64,000 bases of DNA, from positions 69,116,895 through 69,180,894 of the forward strand of contig CM043944.1 of assembly GCA_014529385.2 (NCBI GenBank), given 5' to 3'. The notes beneath the pieces were generated by a model. The model did no database searches. It was not told the DNA's origin and was given only the letters and a program-made list of their open reading frames with translations. Each line of letters starts with the position of its first letter. The first letter of the stretch is position 1. The position numbers and the translations under genes are program-made. Origin of the DNA: Adiantum capillus-veneris (Eukaryota > Streptophyta > Polypodiopsida > Polypodiales > Pteridaceae). Positions 35,012 through 46,837 of this stretch are shown here, piece after piece.

Positions 35012-38000
35012 AAGACCCCCAAGGTATACCACACATAGCCATGTTGTTGCTTCTACATTCACAACTGCATTAAACTCAAAGCAACCAATGGCCATTGACC
35101 ACGCCAAGTATCTACTGAATACTTTGAAGAGCACTAAATGGTGTAAGTGTGTACCATATATGGGGGATCTAAGAGTATTCATCCAAACATCATACCATCT
35201 GGTGGATATGAACGAAAACCTACCACCCTTACCCGGTCAGAATGCATGGTTGATTGCTAGTGTTGACACCAGGGGCATTCACTAGGTACAATTTTCCTAT
35301 ATCATGTGCGTTCACCAGAATGGATTAAAAATACCCCTTATAGGCCTTATGTACACATGTTTCTATAACTTTACAAGAATATAGAATCCCTTCTATTGGA
35401 CGCTCGTGCTTTGCTACATATAATTTAGTGAACTCCCCTGGTGTTGGCAACAAAGAAGGGGAGGAGGAAAAAAATGAAGTGAAAAAGTCACATGCCACAA
35501 GATCAAAAGGAAAGTAGTCAAAAGTTGTGAGGAAGTAGAAGACCACAACTCTGATAAAGATGATCAAGAAGATAAAGGAGGGGATTTTGCTCCTTTGGAA
35601 TCAGAGGAGGAAAAAAAAAGGTTGCTAAAGGCAAGCAAAAGGTGGATAAAAGACAAAATAAACGAGCACAAGTTCCCTCACTAATAGGGATTAAAGAACC
35701 ATTTGAAAGTGTAGCTTGATTCCAAAGGGAACAAGAAGATTTGGAGCTAGAACGTGGATTACAAGGTGACTTTGAAGAATATTGGAAATCTGACCCTGAA
35801 AAGCATTGCACAAAAAACCTATGATCTGATACGTATACAACAATGATCCATTGGTGGTTCTAGAATATCTCTATGATCTTGAAGAAAATCCAAGAGATAA
35901 ATCCACATCCCAAGCTAAAGAATGCACAAATCAAGCTAAGGCAGCCACAACTATTAGAGGCTAGTGCAATCACTATCATGTACATACTATCTAGAGAGTC
36001 CTAGTCCTAGAGGTGGCCTTGTTTCATGTTTTCCTACTTGTTAAGATGTTTAATCTAGTGTTATAATTTACATATTCTAAGATTTTCTTGGTGTAACACT
36101 GATCTCATCTACAAAGATTGATCATGTAGACAAAGACTGTCAAAAATAGCAACTAGCAGGCATCATCGTAAAATTGCATGGAAAGTGACCCAAAATTGAA
36201 AAGTGATGAAAGCAAATGCATATCTACTCTTTTTATGCTTATGTAAGTGATCCCATAAATTTAGAAACTTTATTCATCTGTTTGGGATTTTTCACATCAA
36301 GAATGTTCTTTTTTGGATAAAACATAAGCTAAAAATAGCCTAGTTTTGGTTAAAAGTCGCAAAATGGCCAAAAAATTGACACATCAGCCAATATTACCAT
36401 GGGGAAGAGAGAGACAATTGCTTTTTAGTGGAGAAAACTTGCTATTTTCTCCTTCAGGGAAATTCACATCATGGGTGCTCTACGAATGTGTAGTGGAATC
36501 CCATCTCCCCACTATCTTGTATCTGAGCTTGTGAGGGAGTCAATTAGGGTTTCCCTTCATAAACATGGTGTGTGGGCTTCAATATGGAAGTCAATATTAA
36601 GTCTCTATATAATCATAAAAAGGTCCTCATGAAGAAAGAAGCTCATGTATTCCTTTCAATTGTTTGAAATTACAACTATGTATTTGGGGATGAGGCTACA
36701 TGATTCCATGAAAGAGGTTTCGGTTTAGAATGTGATTGGTGATTATATGAGAGATGAAGTTTTACGGTTTAAAGTTTAATGTCTTTAACTGCTCTTTTTA
36801 AGTAAAATTAGATGTGAATTGGTGATCCTTTCAACACAGATTCCCTTCCAAAAACATATAGATTCCAAGAACAAATTATAGGAAAGAGGGTTTGTGACTA
36901 TTCTATCATGAAAGCTCTTTGAGTTTAAACCATATTTAGGAAGAGGGCTAGTGATTTCCCATTAAGTTTTTCTTTGAAAATTGTTTGTGATTCTCATCAC
37001 CAACTCTCACAACCACATGTTTTGCACCTTCACAACTAAACTACACATTTTCCAACAACGGACAACCTAGAATAGGAGGAGGGTAAATTTTACTTGCACT
37101 ACTAACCAAATGAGCCCAAGTAACAAGCTACATTGTAATTTCTTGTTTTTTTGAGAAACCTTGATGTCTCTAACTATAAGCATTTGCAATTCAATGATAC
37201 CCGGATGAAATGTAAAGGATTGTGAGATTATGAGCCAGATGAAGCGGGGTTAAATGCTTCCAGATTGTATCAATGAGTCCCTAGTTAGAAGATTACCCAT
37301 TTTTGACCTAAAACCTTTGGCTAAGTTATAAAAGTCAATTCCTATAATATTTTTGTAACTTTCCTTCATATAATAAGCATAAAATGTTCTGTAGAGCATT
37401 AACTACTCTCCTTTTCCTTTCTGAAGCTCATAACTCCCTCCTGAAATTAATCCTGAAGTCTTCATTTGAGGTGTCCTCTGCTTCATTGCATTGACAACTG
37501 AAATCTCTTTAGGACATTGTAAGTCTCTTACGGTGAAATTATGTTTTTGTTGTGACTAACCTCCTTCTAAATATGCTCATAACTCAAGGTTCACATAATG
37601 AATTGCACTTTATGCATAGCAGGGGTGTTGGGGCATCGTTGCTAAGGTCTAGATTGCATTTGGTGCCAAAAATAGTTAGTTCAAATTTTCCATGGAGATA
37701 ATATTGAAGATTTTGGTAAGTGGTCAAAAGGGAGATTGGAGGCCATAGGTACATGTTTTTAGCCTTTGCCTAGCCTTCCTACAAGTTTGGTCACGTTTGA
37801 ACTTTGTTTGCTTAGTATATCAACGAGATTTTCGTATGAGTGTCATAGTTAGCATTTGTTGCATGACATGCAGCAGAGTGTAGCTTTCAGTAGATAAGGA
37901 TTGAGTGTGTTTTCCAATGACAGCATATTGTAGTCTCCATGCACTAGTTGAGTCAACTTTATATCATGCTATGACATTTATGTACATAGTTCTCACTATC

Positions 38001-38039
38001 TCTACAATGAGATAGTGAGCCTTTGCAACAACCAGAAAT
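35012..38039. other. unassigned sequence with a Lys/Glu-rich ORF relic at its start
   Basis: 35030-35285 is open (90 codons, ...NENLPPLPGQNAWLIASVDT), and 35440-35820 reads as strings of Lys and Glu with stops. No family was recognised. From about 35830 onward only short ORFs occur. An 11-bp inverted repeat CTCACTATCTC / GAGATAGTGAG sits at about 37992-38020. Confidence 0.35.
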
Positions 38040-39330
38040 GCCACAATTTACTTTAACTCTAAGTGCCATAGATGATATTCCATCTCTTCATTCGCATATA
38101 GCTGTATGACGTTGGGTCTAGGTTTTTACGAAGTTCTTTGGGCTCATGTGCCTATGCCTCACATCCAAATACATGCAAATGAGCATAATGTGGATTCGTT
38201 TTGGACCACATATCCTCTAGAATCTTGTAATCAATGGCATACTAGGTGACTTGTTAATTATGTGTATTGTTGTTAGTACTACCTCTCTCCAAAAACATGA
38301 GTTAGATTCACCATAGAAAGGATATTTGTGACTAGATCTTGAATTGTTAAATTCATCCTTTCTACAAATCCATTTTGAGTGGTGTGTAAGGAGCAATAAG
38401 CTTCCTCTTAGCGCCTTTATATAAAAATTCTTAGAATTCCTAGAGACATACTCCCCACCATTATCAAACCACAATCTATTGAGCATCTTGGAAACCAATT
38501 CTCTATCAATGCTAAGAATTTTTGGAAAGTAGAGAAGACTTGATCCTTATGATACAAAGGATAAACCCTCACCTTTCTAGTGCAATCATCTATAAAGGTC
38601 ACAAAATAGCTAGCTCTTCCTAGAGAGTGACTCAAGATAGGATCACAAACGTCCCTATGAACAAGGTCTAGTTGTGACAAAACTTTCATGTTTAATGGCA
38701 TTGAAGTAATAGTAGTCTTATTGCCATAGATGAAATGCTCTCACATAGAAAAGTATAAAAAAAATAAAATAGTGTTTCATTCCTTTCTGGCTCATATGGC
38801 ATAATCGGTGGCTATTTCACATTTCATGACTAGATGAAAACTTAGCTATGAATACACAATCCTCTTTTACACATGAGACTAACATAGAGTAGCATGTTCC
38901 ATGATTTTGATCTTTGAGTATAACAAGATTTCCCTTTCTAATTGTCCATGAACCATTCCCAAACATTGTTGTGTAGCTCAAATTTTCAAGATGTCAAGCT
39001 CTTTGCTCATGTGGGTACATATTTGAATTTCTTGACCATGAATTCTTTTTTATTATACAAAACTAGCTTGATTTCTCCAACACCATGTATCTCAAGCTCA
39101 ATGGAATTAGCAAGCTTTACTTTACCATGAGTATTTCCATATGTAGAGAACCACTCTCTATGAGCTGTCGCATGGAAACTACCTCCAAAATTTTTGACCC
39201 AATTTTGATCAAAGCGTCTTTTGCAATAAAAGCTATGTTAGGTAAAGTGGGAAAATCCCAATTCCTAGGTTGGACAACTTTCAACATATCATGTATAAAG
39301 TAATGATATTTTTTTCAAAGACATAATTTT
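38040..39330 (-). pseudogene. Ty1/copia protease-integrase relic
   Basis: The minus strand reads, from high to low coordinate, a protease/pre-integrase piece (IHGVGEIKLVLYNKKEF), then LSQLDLVHRDVCDP and YFVTFIDDCTRKVRVYPL (first catalytic Asp). LWFDNGGEYVS follows (second Asp), and finally HVFGCEA and EPKELRKNLDP near 38110-38190. Several frameshifts and stops occur. No RT, RNase H or LTRs are attached. It is a different copia lineage from the elements at 15-19 kb and 46-51 kb. Confidence 0.7.
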
Positions 39331-41858
39331 CTTAAGGTCTCATTCCATTTTATGCACGTACATTACACATTGAGAACAAAATTGGACATGAAATTTCATG
39401 GGTTTAGTCAATTGAACCAATAAGAGATCTTTACATTCCAACAATTATCATTGTGTCCCTTATTTTCCTACCTATGACTTATCTCAAGATGAAGTTCTAA
39501 GGCCCACCACTTATCCAAGATAAGTTCAAAATGAGTACCTAAACTTATTCAAGGTCCACCACTTGTCCAAGCTAGGACCCAATTTGAGAAAAACAACCCA
39601 CTTTTTTATAACATTCAAGCTCATTCAAGCAAACTCCACTTCTAATCTAGGACTTCTTCATTTGAGGCATGAAGCATACATAAAACATGTATGATATGCT
39701 TGGTTGCATCATAAGGGTGTTGACTTCATGGTACACTAATCTAAGCTAGGCTCCCTTGACTTATGTAGGAATATAAATCCCACCACTTGTCCAAGCTAGG
39801 TCCTTAACCTATGGAGGAATACAAAGTTAACTTCTTGTCCAAGCTACACTCAAAGTGATATGTTAAAATTGAGTACCTACTTATATGTCTAAGTTGTTCT
39901 CTATTGAAATAAATAATATTTCCAGTGAGAAAAACCCCATTCCCAAGACTAATGATCACTTTCAATTTTTATGTAGATAGCCATTTTGACCATTAACAAA
40001 ACAAAAAAAATTGAACCTTATTTAAGATATCGCTTTCACTTTGTCTTTTTAGATATTTTTTGAGTGTCAAGATCACACATATTACATTCTAGATTACCAT
40101 GTGATACGCCACTTTATGCATGCAGATGCATTCTTTTGAACATGTTCACGAGGATAAGACATTTAGGTATTCAGCTACACTTATGTTAAGTCATCCTAAT
40201 TTTATACATTTTATAACAAATGGTTTTTTAAATCCACCACTTGACCATTCTAAACTCCTCAATCAATTCCACGTTACTTGTGTCAATGCGATTCTATGTG
40301 TTATCACAAGCTAGAAAAAAACAGTTGTTATAAATAATATTTCAATCTATTTGCAATTATAATAAATATGAAGCTCTTGTGTTCATTACATTGTTCTTAT
40401 CAATAAATATATTTGGAAAACACAAGTCTTAAAGGAGAAGAACTAAATTGATGTCAATCATGGATTTTATGATAAAGAGTTGTGATTTTGACATTATGTA
40501 CTAAATGAATGTGTTATAGCTGCATATTATTCAAAATTGTAATGATTTAGATAGGATTTTGTTATTTGTGCATGTATACATGCATATGAATTCCCATGCC
40601 AATATCACAACAACATGGCATATTCTTGTATGAGTCTCCATGCCAAGACGACAACAACATTGTTCAATGAATATTTTTTTATTGAATGTGTATAAAAAAA
40701 AGGGTCTTCTATTGATATAATTTATAATAAGTAAAAAATCATATATGCCGCACATTGACCAGAAATACCCAGCATAAGGAGTCGTACTCATGTTTTGAAT
40801 CAAAAAGGACATTGTTCAAGTCGTACTTTTGTCTTGAAGCAAAAAGGGTTCTCCTGGCTAAATTCATTTATCCATTGTAAAACAAAATAATGATCACATT
40901 CCAAACAAATAATATAAAGAAAAATTTGTCTCCTCAAATTAAAATTCACTTTAATGATAAAGAAGTCCCCTTTCACGACGCACCACATGACAAACTTCAT
41001 CTTTGTCATTGACCATTTGCATGTGCTTGGCCCATGATGGAACAATATCACCGTGTTGCACTTCAAATGAATGAAGTAGTAAACCCTCTATATCTAAGAT
41101 AAGAACCCTCCATTGTTGCTTCAAGATAAGTAGTAAAACTAAGTAGGGGGTGGTTGATGGCTTTGATGAGGCCCCATAAAAGGTTGAATAGAAGAATTCT
41201 CTCTTTCAAATGAATTATTCCACTTTGAAAACAACATATTTCTTTGTTTTGTCTTTGAAAAGAAACACAAAACATTTAGTTGATATTCATTTTTAAACCG
41301 CAAAACAAAATTGATGATTTTAGCATTCAACATTTGATCACTATAGACATCCAAAAAAATCTTAAATTGGCATCACAATACTAAAAAACCTTGTGATTAT
41401 GAGAGTAGGTAAATTTGTCAATACACAAGTAAACTTTAAATCTCTCCAAGTCAATTGATATAATTGGTCTCAAAACCATTGGCAAAGTACAATTAGGTGA
41501 CAATTGGTCTAAAAACCAATGGTTAAATGTCAAGAAAAACTCAAACACAGAGAATAATATGTGTGAATTGTGTTTAGTTGAAAGTACACAAAAATTTGCA
41601 AAGTAATTCATAGCTGTTCTTAGAGGTTTCTTCTTTCATCTGAATGAAATGGTCCAAATTCCCTATGAAATACTCCTTCAAAGAATAGTCTAGATGAAAT
41701 TTGTAAGAAACCATGATGAAGTGAGTGTTTTGAGTCAAAATACAAATATCGTTAACAAAATTATGTACTGAAAAGTCAACATGATTTCTAGTGAGTAGTA
41801 CCTTAGTGTTTGAGAAGATTGTGCCCATTTAATAGCTTCTTCACAAAAGCCTTGGCTC
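39331..41858. other. AT-rich sequence with scattered repeat words
   Basis: Between 39500 and 39880 the words CCACCACTTGTCCAAGCTAGG recur several times. They relate this stretch to the arrays at 43-45 kb. Minus-strand ORFs of 70-93 codons at 40531-41828 have no recognised domain. Confidence 0.4.
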
Positions 41859-42970
41859 TCACAACTTTAATGATGGTGTGGCACAACCCAGCTTCCTTGC
41901 TAAGGATATTAATTGTGCTCCCTTCATCATATCAATATTGGTTTTTTCTTTTGCCATTATTTCTACTACTTTGTTCCTTCTAATCTCCTTTTTCCTGATT
42001 GGATTATTTGACGCCTCCTGCTTGTAGAAAAGGTCTCCTAGCTTCTCAAACATTGGTAGCTTATTTGTGGTTATCTCCTTTTGCAACCATCTTAAGGTTT
42101 GATCTTTCCAATAGTCCATGAGACCTTTGTATTCATTATCATTGGGAATTGGGGCTTGTCGCCATAATGATTAGAGCCAATAAACTCACAAACCTCTTTG
42201 CTCTTGTCAAGTTGCAACAAGTATGGGAGCAACTCTTCCATGAGAACATTATCAACCATATTTTATTCATCAAACTTTGAATAAAATATGCAATTATTTT
42301 TATGTGAAACACAACATTTGTATGGAGAGTCATCAACAAGAATTGTTCTACATGGATCACATTCGAAGCATGCAGATATTTTTGCCAATGGCTTAAACAT
42401 AGCTGGAACTTGAGGATTGTCAGGTCTAAATAATTTCACGCATTTGGGAACATAGCAAGATTATTGAGACCAAACTTTTAAAAATGGAAATATCTCCTCG
42501 GTTGTGCTTTGAAGTGTTCTCAACATCTGGTAAACATTAGCTTCTCTAGATGTTGACCAAATCCCAACATTGAATCTCTTCAATGGTCTTTAAAAAGTGG
42601 ATGCACCCTGGCCATAACACAATATGTCTGAATCATATTGAATAGATTCATGAATTGATGATGGTTTGTGACTTTGTTTCAATAGTAAACCATTCAAGTC
42701 CAATATTACTGTCAACATGGATTTGTTGAGATTTGATGAAACCAAAGTATCTGCATCCACAACACTCTCTTGCACATCTTTTATAGATTGAAAGTTTTCA
42801 CCCATGGCTTCCCTTTATGAAAGATACAGCAAAGAGGCCTCAAGTATTTGTATTTGAGTATCAGTAATTGAATTCAATTCTTCAAGTGAGACCTTTGTGG
42901 ATACATGTGGAAGACTCTCACTAATCGCTATTGGATTGAAGCATTCCTTATCTATCCCACATTAAATCCC
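41859..42970 (-). pseudogene. FCP1/NIF-type HAD phosphatase pseudogene (intronless)
   Basis: On the minus strand VILDLNGLLLKQ (DLNG at 42689-42700) is the first HAD motif as found in plant NLI-interacting-factor-like phosphatases. Next come PGCIHFLKTIEE, VGIWSTSREANVYQMLRTL, an FPFLKVWSQ region, RTILVDDSPYKC (about 42317-42348), then LLPYLLQLDKSKEVCEF. These appear in family order. ORF 41859-42119 adds a Lys-rich C-terminal part. A stop upstream of the ATG at 42805, a frameshift near 42595, another near 42570 and a stop after VWSQ break it. No introns interrupt the domain, so it may be a retrocopy. The family dephosphorylates proteins such as RNA polymerase II tails; this copy is unlikely to be active. 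Confidence 0.65.
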
Positions 42971-43199
42971 TGGATCTAAACAAAAAACAATAAAAGATCA
43001 CACAATAGCTCCCTAGAGGATGACATATTAACAATCAATATTTTTCAACATGACTGTTGACGTCCACTTAATCATCAATTTTTACCAAACATTAATGATC
43101 CATGTATATTATGCAACAAAAAAATACTTAGAGGGTATATCTATCCAAAATCTAAGTATTTTAATTTTGTTACTTATGTCCTTGAAAAAGACGAAGTCT

Positions 43200-43990
43200 A
43201 TAACCCCATAGTCCCAGATATTTGTAGCACTATCCATTCAATCAATACTATTAAGTAAGTTTTGTAAGGATGGGTGCATCTTTGATTCACCACTTGGACA
43301 ATATAAACAAGTTCTTGGAGGGGATAAAGGAAATTGTCAATCCACAACCAGGCCACCTTAAGCAAGTTTTGGAAGGGGAAGCTCATCATCCTCTTTTTAG
43401 CACTTGGATTTTTTGAAAATATTTAAGAAGGTTTGGTGCATCCTAAATCCACCATCTTCCCATAATATATAGTTTGTGCAATGAAGGATGCATCCTCAAT
43501 AGAATCAACGTCGTTCTAATGAAGTTTTGAATGGTGGTGTGCATCCTATATATTGAATCAAAACAAGTTGTGGAAGACTAGTACTCATCTTAGATCCACC
43601 ACTTGGCCAATTTAAATGGCTTCCGTCAAAGTGAGTGTATTCTAAATTCACCACAAACATTTTCACTAGTTATCACATCCTTGATCCACAATAAGAAACC
43701 ATTTTAAACAACTTATAGAACCTTTGCTGCATTTTAGATCTACCACTTGGCCATTCTAAAAATTTATAGAACACATATTGTTTCTTAGATGCATCACTTG
43801 GAGATTTGAAGTTCCAGTCCTTGTTGAAGAGTAAGGGATTCTTAATCCACCACCAAGCCACTTTGAGCAAGGTGTGAGAAGAAAAATTGCATCTTGTATT
43901 TACTACTTGCCCTTTTGAAACAAATTAAGGAAGGTTTGATGCATCCAAGCTCCAACAGAAGACCATTCTAAACATTGTGGTGTAAGAGAA
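43200..43990. repeat. degenerate tandem repeat (CCACCACTTGGCCATTCTAA family)
   Basis: Words such as GATCCACCACTTGGCCATTC, AAACAAGTTTTGGAAGG and GTGCATCC recur every 60-75 bp with strong divergence. The same words reappear at 52250-52650 on the far side of the transposon block. Confidence 0.6.
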
Positions 43991-44019
43991 AAAATGCATC
44001 CTAGATTCACTACCTTTCC

Positions 44020-45300
44020 ATTCCACTTGTCCAAGCTAGGCTCTATTGAGTTATAGAGGACCATCAGATCCACCACTTGTATAATATATGCCCTATTGAA
44101 ACATAGAGAGCTATAAGGTTAACCACTTGTTCAAGCTATGGTTCATTCAAGCATAGAGTACCATGATGTCCCAATCTATGCTCTATTAAAACATAGAGAT
44201 CCATGAGGTACACCACTTGTCCAATCTATGCTCCATTCAAGCATAGAGAGCCACAAGATCCACCACTTGTCCAAGCTAAGATTGATTCAAGCATAGAAAA
44301 ACACAAGGTCCAACACTTTTCTAGTCTATGATTTATTGAAGGGTATAGAGCCATAAGATTCAACACTTGTCCAAGAAACAACCCATTCAATCATAGAAAC
44401 ACACAAGGTCCACCACATGTCCAATCTACGCTCTATTGAAGGATAGAGATCCACAAGGTCCACTAGTTGTCTAAGCTATGCTCCATTAAAGCATAGAGGA
44501 CCATAAGGTCCACCACTCATCCAATTTATTCTCTATTTAAGCATAGATACCCATGATATCCAACACTTGTTCAATCTATGATCCATTCCACCATAGGTAG
44601 CCACAAGGTCCACCAATGAAGCAAAGTATCATTCTAGCATAGAGAGCCACAAGGTCCACCACTAAATCTAGGTTCTATTGAAGCATAGAGAACCATAATT
44701 TCTACCACTTTTCCAAGATATGATCCATTCAAGCATAAGGTCTACCAAGCTATGATCCATTCAAGAATAGAGAACCATATAGTCACCACCACTTGTCCAA
44801 TCTATGATTTACTCAAGCATACAGATCCATGAGTTCCACCACTCATCCATGCTCTACTCTATTCAATCATAGAGAGACACAACATCCACCCATCTAAGCT
44901 CTATTGAAACATATAGATCGATAAGTTCCACCATGTGTAGCTATGCTCCATTCGAGCATAGAGGACCAAAGAGTTTACCGCTTGTCATGTCTATGCTGTA
45001 TTGAAGCATAGACAACCACAAGGTCAACCACTTGTTCAATATATTGTCTATTGAATCATGGGCCATATGATCCACCAATTGTCCAAGCTATGCTCCATTC
45101 AAGCATAGGGGGCCATAAGATCCATTCAAGCATAGGGGGCCATAAGATCCATTACTTATCAGATATATGCTCTATTGAAGCATAGAGATCCATAAGGTTC
45201 TCCACTTGTCCAAGCTATGTCCCATTCAGGTGTAGAGAGACAATAGGTCCACCACTTGTCCAAGATAGGCTCAATTGAAGCAAAAAAAGAGAGATAGACA
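44020..45300. repeat. hairpin minisatellite, about 50-bp unit, roughly 25 copies
   Basis: Each unit reads approximately CCACCACTTGTCCAA, then CTATGCT-CATTCA-AGCATAG, then AG-CCATAAGGT. CTATGCT and AGCATAG are 7-bp inverted arms around a loop of about 7 bases. Units vary, but many stem changes keep both arms recognisable. The array ends about 220 bp left of the TTAA element at 45515. Confidence 0.75.
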
Positions 45301-46204
45301 CACTGCATGGCCAAAAGATTCTATTTTATCTCCAATATATCATCCCTAGTGTCAATGACCCATTTCTCTCAAGATTCATTATATGTCCAACCACAAGTAT
45401 CATGGGTTATTTAATCTCAATCTCCACCACTTGTTCATCCTAAAGTATCGTGGTGTTAATCTCCACTACTTGTCTAACTTATAGTCCACTGTAATATGTT
45501 TATTGTGGTTTTAATACAATAGGTTGGTAATGGGACACTTTTATGTCTTGTGACATTTTTATGTCCTGTTAAGTGACCACTTTACTTGAATTATTTGAAG
45601 AGTTTGAAATTGAATTTTTAGGTGCTAAATCTGCCTTATGAACTGAAAAAAACTTGACATTTTTTTAGAATATTGATCTCACCACCATTAACCTTACTCT
45701 TGCACAACATTTTCGAACATAAATTGTGTAGCAAAATGGGTCCTGTTTTTGGCTTTTTTTTTCAAAGTTTTGCAACTATACCACTAAAAAATTCATGTTT
45801 GTGAGGTTTAGATTTCTAGAAAATTAGCCTTAGTAGTCCATAATATGTTTTGATGCTTCTAGAAAGGTTTAAGTGTTAAAGTTAAAATCTATTACCAAAC
45901 TACAAGAATTATCTAATCCTATTTTTTGGCCAAATTGATCTTTTTGATGATTTCTTTGGTGGCTTTCTCGATATTCAAATGCAATTTTGATTGTATATGT
46001 GAAATGTGTAACATAAAGTTAATCTTACTTGAGTTTTGGGGCACCTAATATGCTATGTAACATAGTATACAACAATGGTTGACTTTTTCAATTACATAAG
46101 AATACGAGACATTCTAGTGTAGTAAGTATATCTTTCTAAATATTGCTAGTTTCTTAGGCCAATTGTATGCATTTTGTATGTAGTAACCATATCTAATTGT
46201 AAAC

Positions 46205-46764
46205 TATTAAGTATGGAGCCTGATTTACCCTTGTAATTTTCTGTGGTAAAAGCGCACATTTGTAAGGCACCCATTATGAGGAGAAGCCATCGTGCGTGAA
46301 GGAAAATCACTCACCGGAAACCAAAATTTTCACGGAAAAGAATCAGGGGCAACTTTAAAGCGGATTGGAGGGTCTGATTTGGACTTATTCGCACAAGGGC
46401 GGCTACACATGGCTGTCTCTCATAAGAGAGGGCAGCCCTTTTGGCCTTTAAAAGGAGGCCATTTCTACACACATTTCATAGTGTGAAGTTGATGCAACAA
46501 GGTGAGTGTGAGGTGGTGACAGTGAAGCAAGGCGGGAGCTCCATTAAGGGTATAATCCCTTTGTAAACTACTTCTTGTTTTGAAGTACTAAAGCCATTGA
46601 GTGGCTGCTTTCCCGTGGATGTAGGCCACATTGGGTGAACCACGTATATTGTGTGTACTCTCTCTCTCTCTCTCTCTACTCTATAATCTCGTGTATATAA
46701 ATCTGTCTCTCTCCATTAAGTAATCTACTCAATTATCTATTTAGCTACGTCTTATTTCCTAACA
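46205..46764 (+). repeat. 5' LTR of the copia element (560 bp)
   Basis: Starts TATTAAGTATGGAGCC (TA rather than the usual TG) and ends CCTAACA. The TATA-like box reads CCTTTAAAAGG at 46445-46455, where the 3' LTR has CCTATAAAAGG. A (CT)n tract lies at about 46658-46677. Confidence 0.92.
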
Positions 46765-46766
46765 AC

Positions 46767-46778
46767 TGGTATCAGAGC
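46767..46778 (+). promoter_or_regulatory. primer binding site for initiator-Met tRNA
   Basis: TGGTATCAGAGC two bases after the 5' LTR, the standard plant copia minus-strand primer site. Confidence 0.9.
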
Positions 46779-46837
46779 AAGGTTTGCTCATAGCTAAATT
46801 ATCTCAAAGAAAGGATTCCTTGAATTGAGTGGGAGTT

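Noticed and set aside
40531-41828. Series of minus-strand ORFs (70-93 codons) as a possible host gene
   Set aside because: Frames change repeatedly, no domain is recognisable and no splice pattern links them.
44020-45300. Possible CRISPR-like array of evenly spaced repeats
   Set aside because: Plant nuclear context, degenerate contiguous units with no unique spacers, no cas genes. It is a minisatellite.
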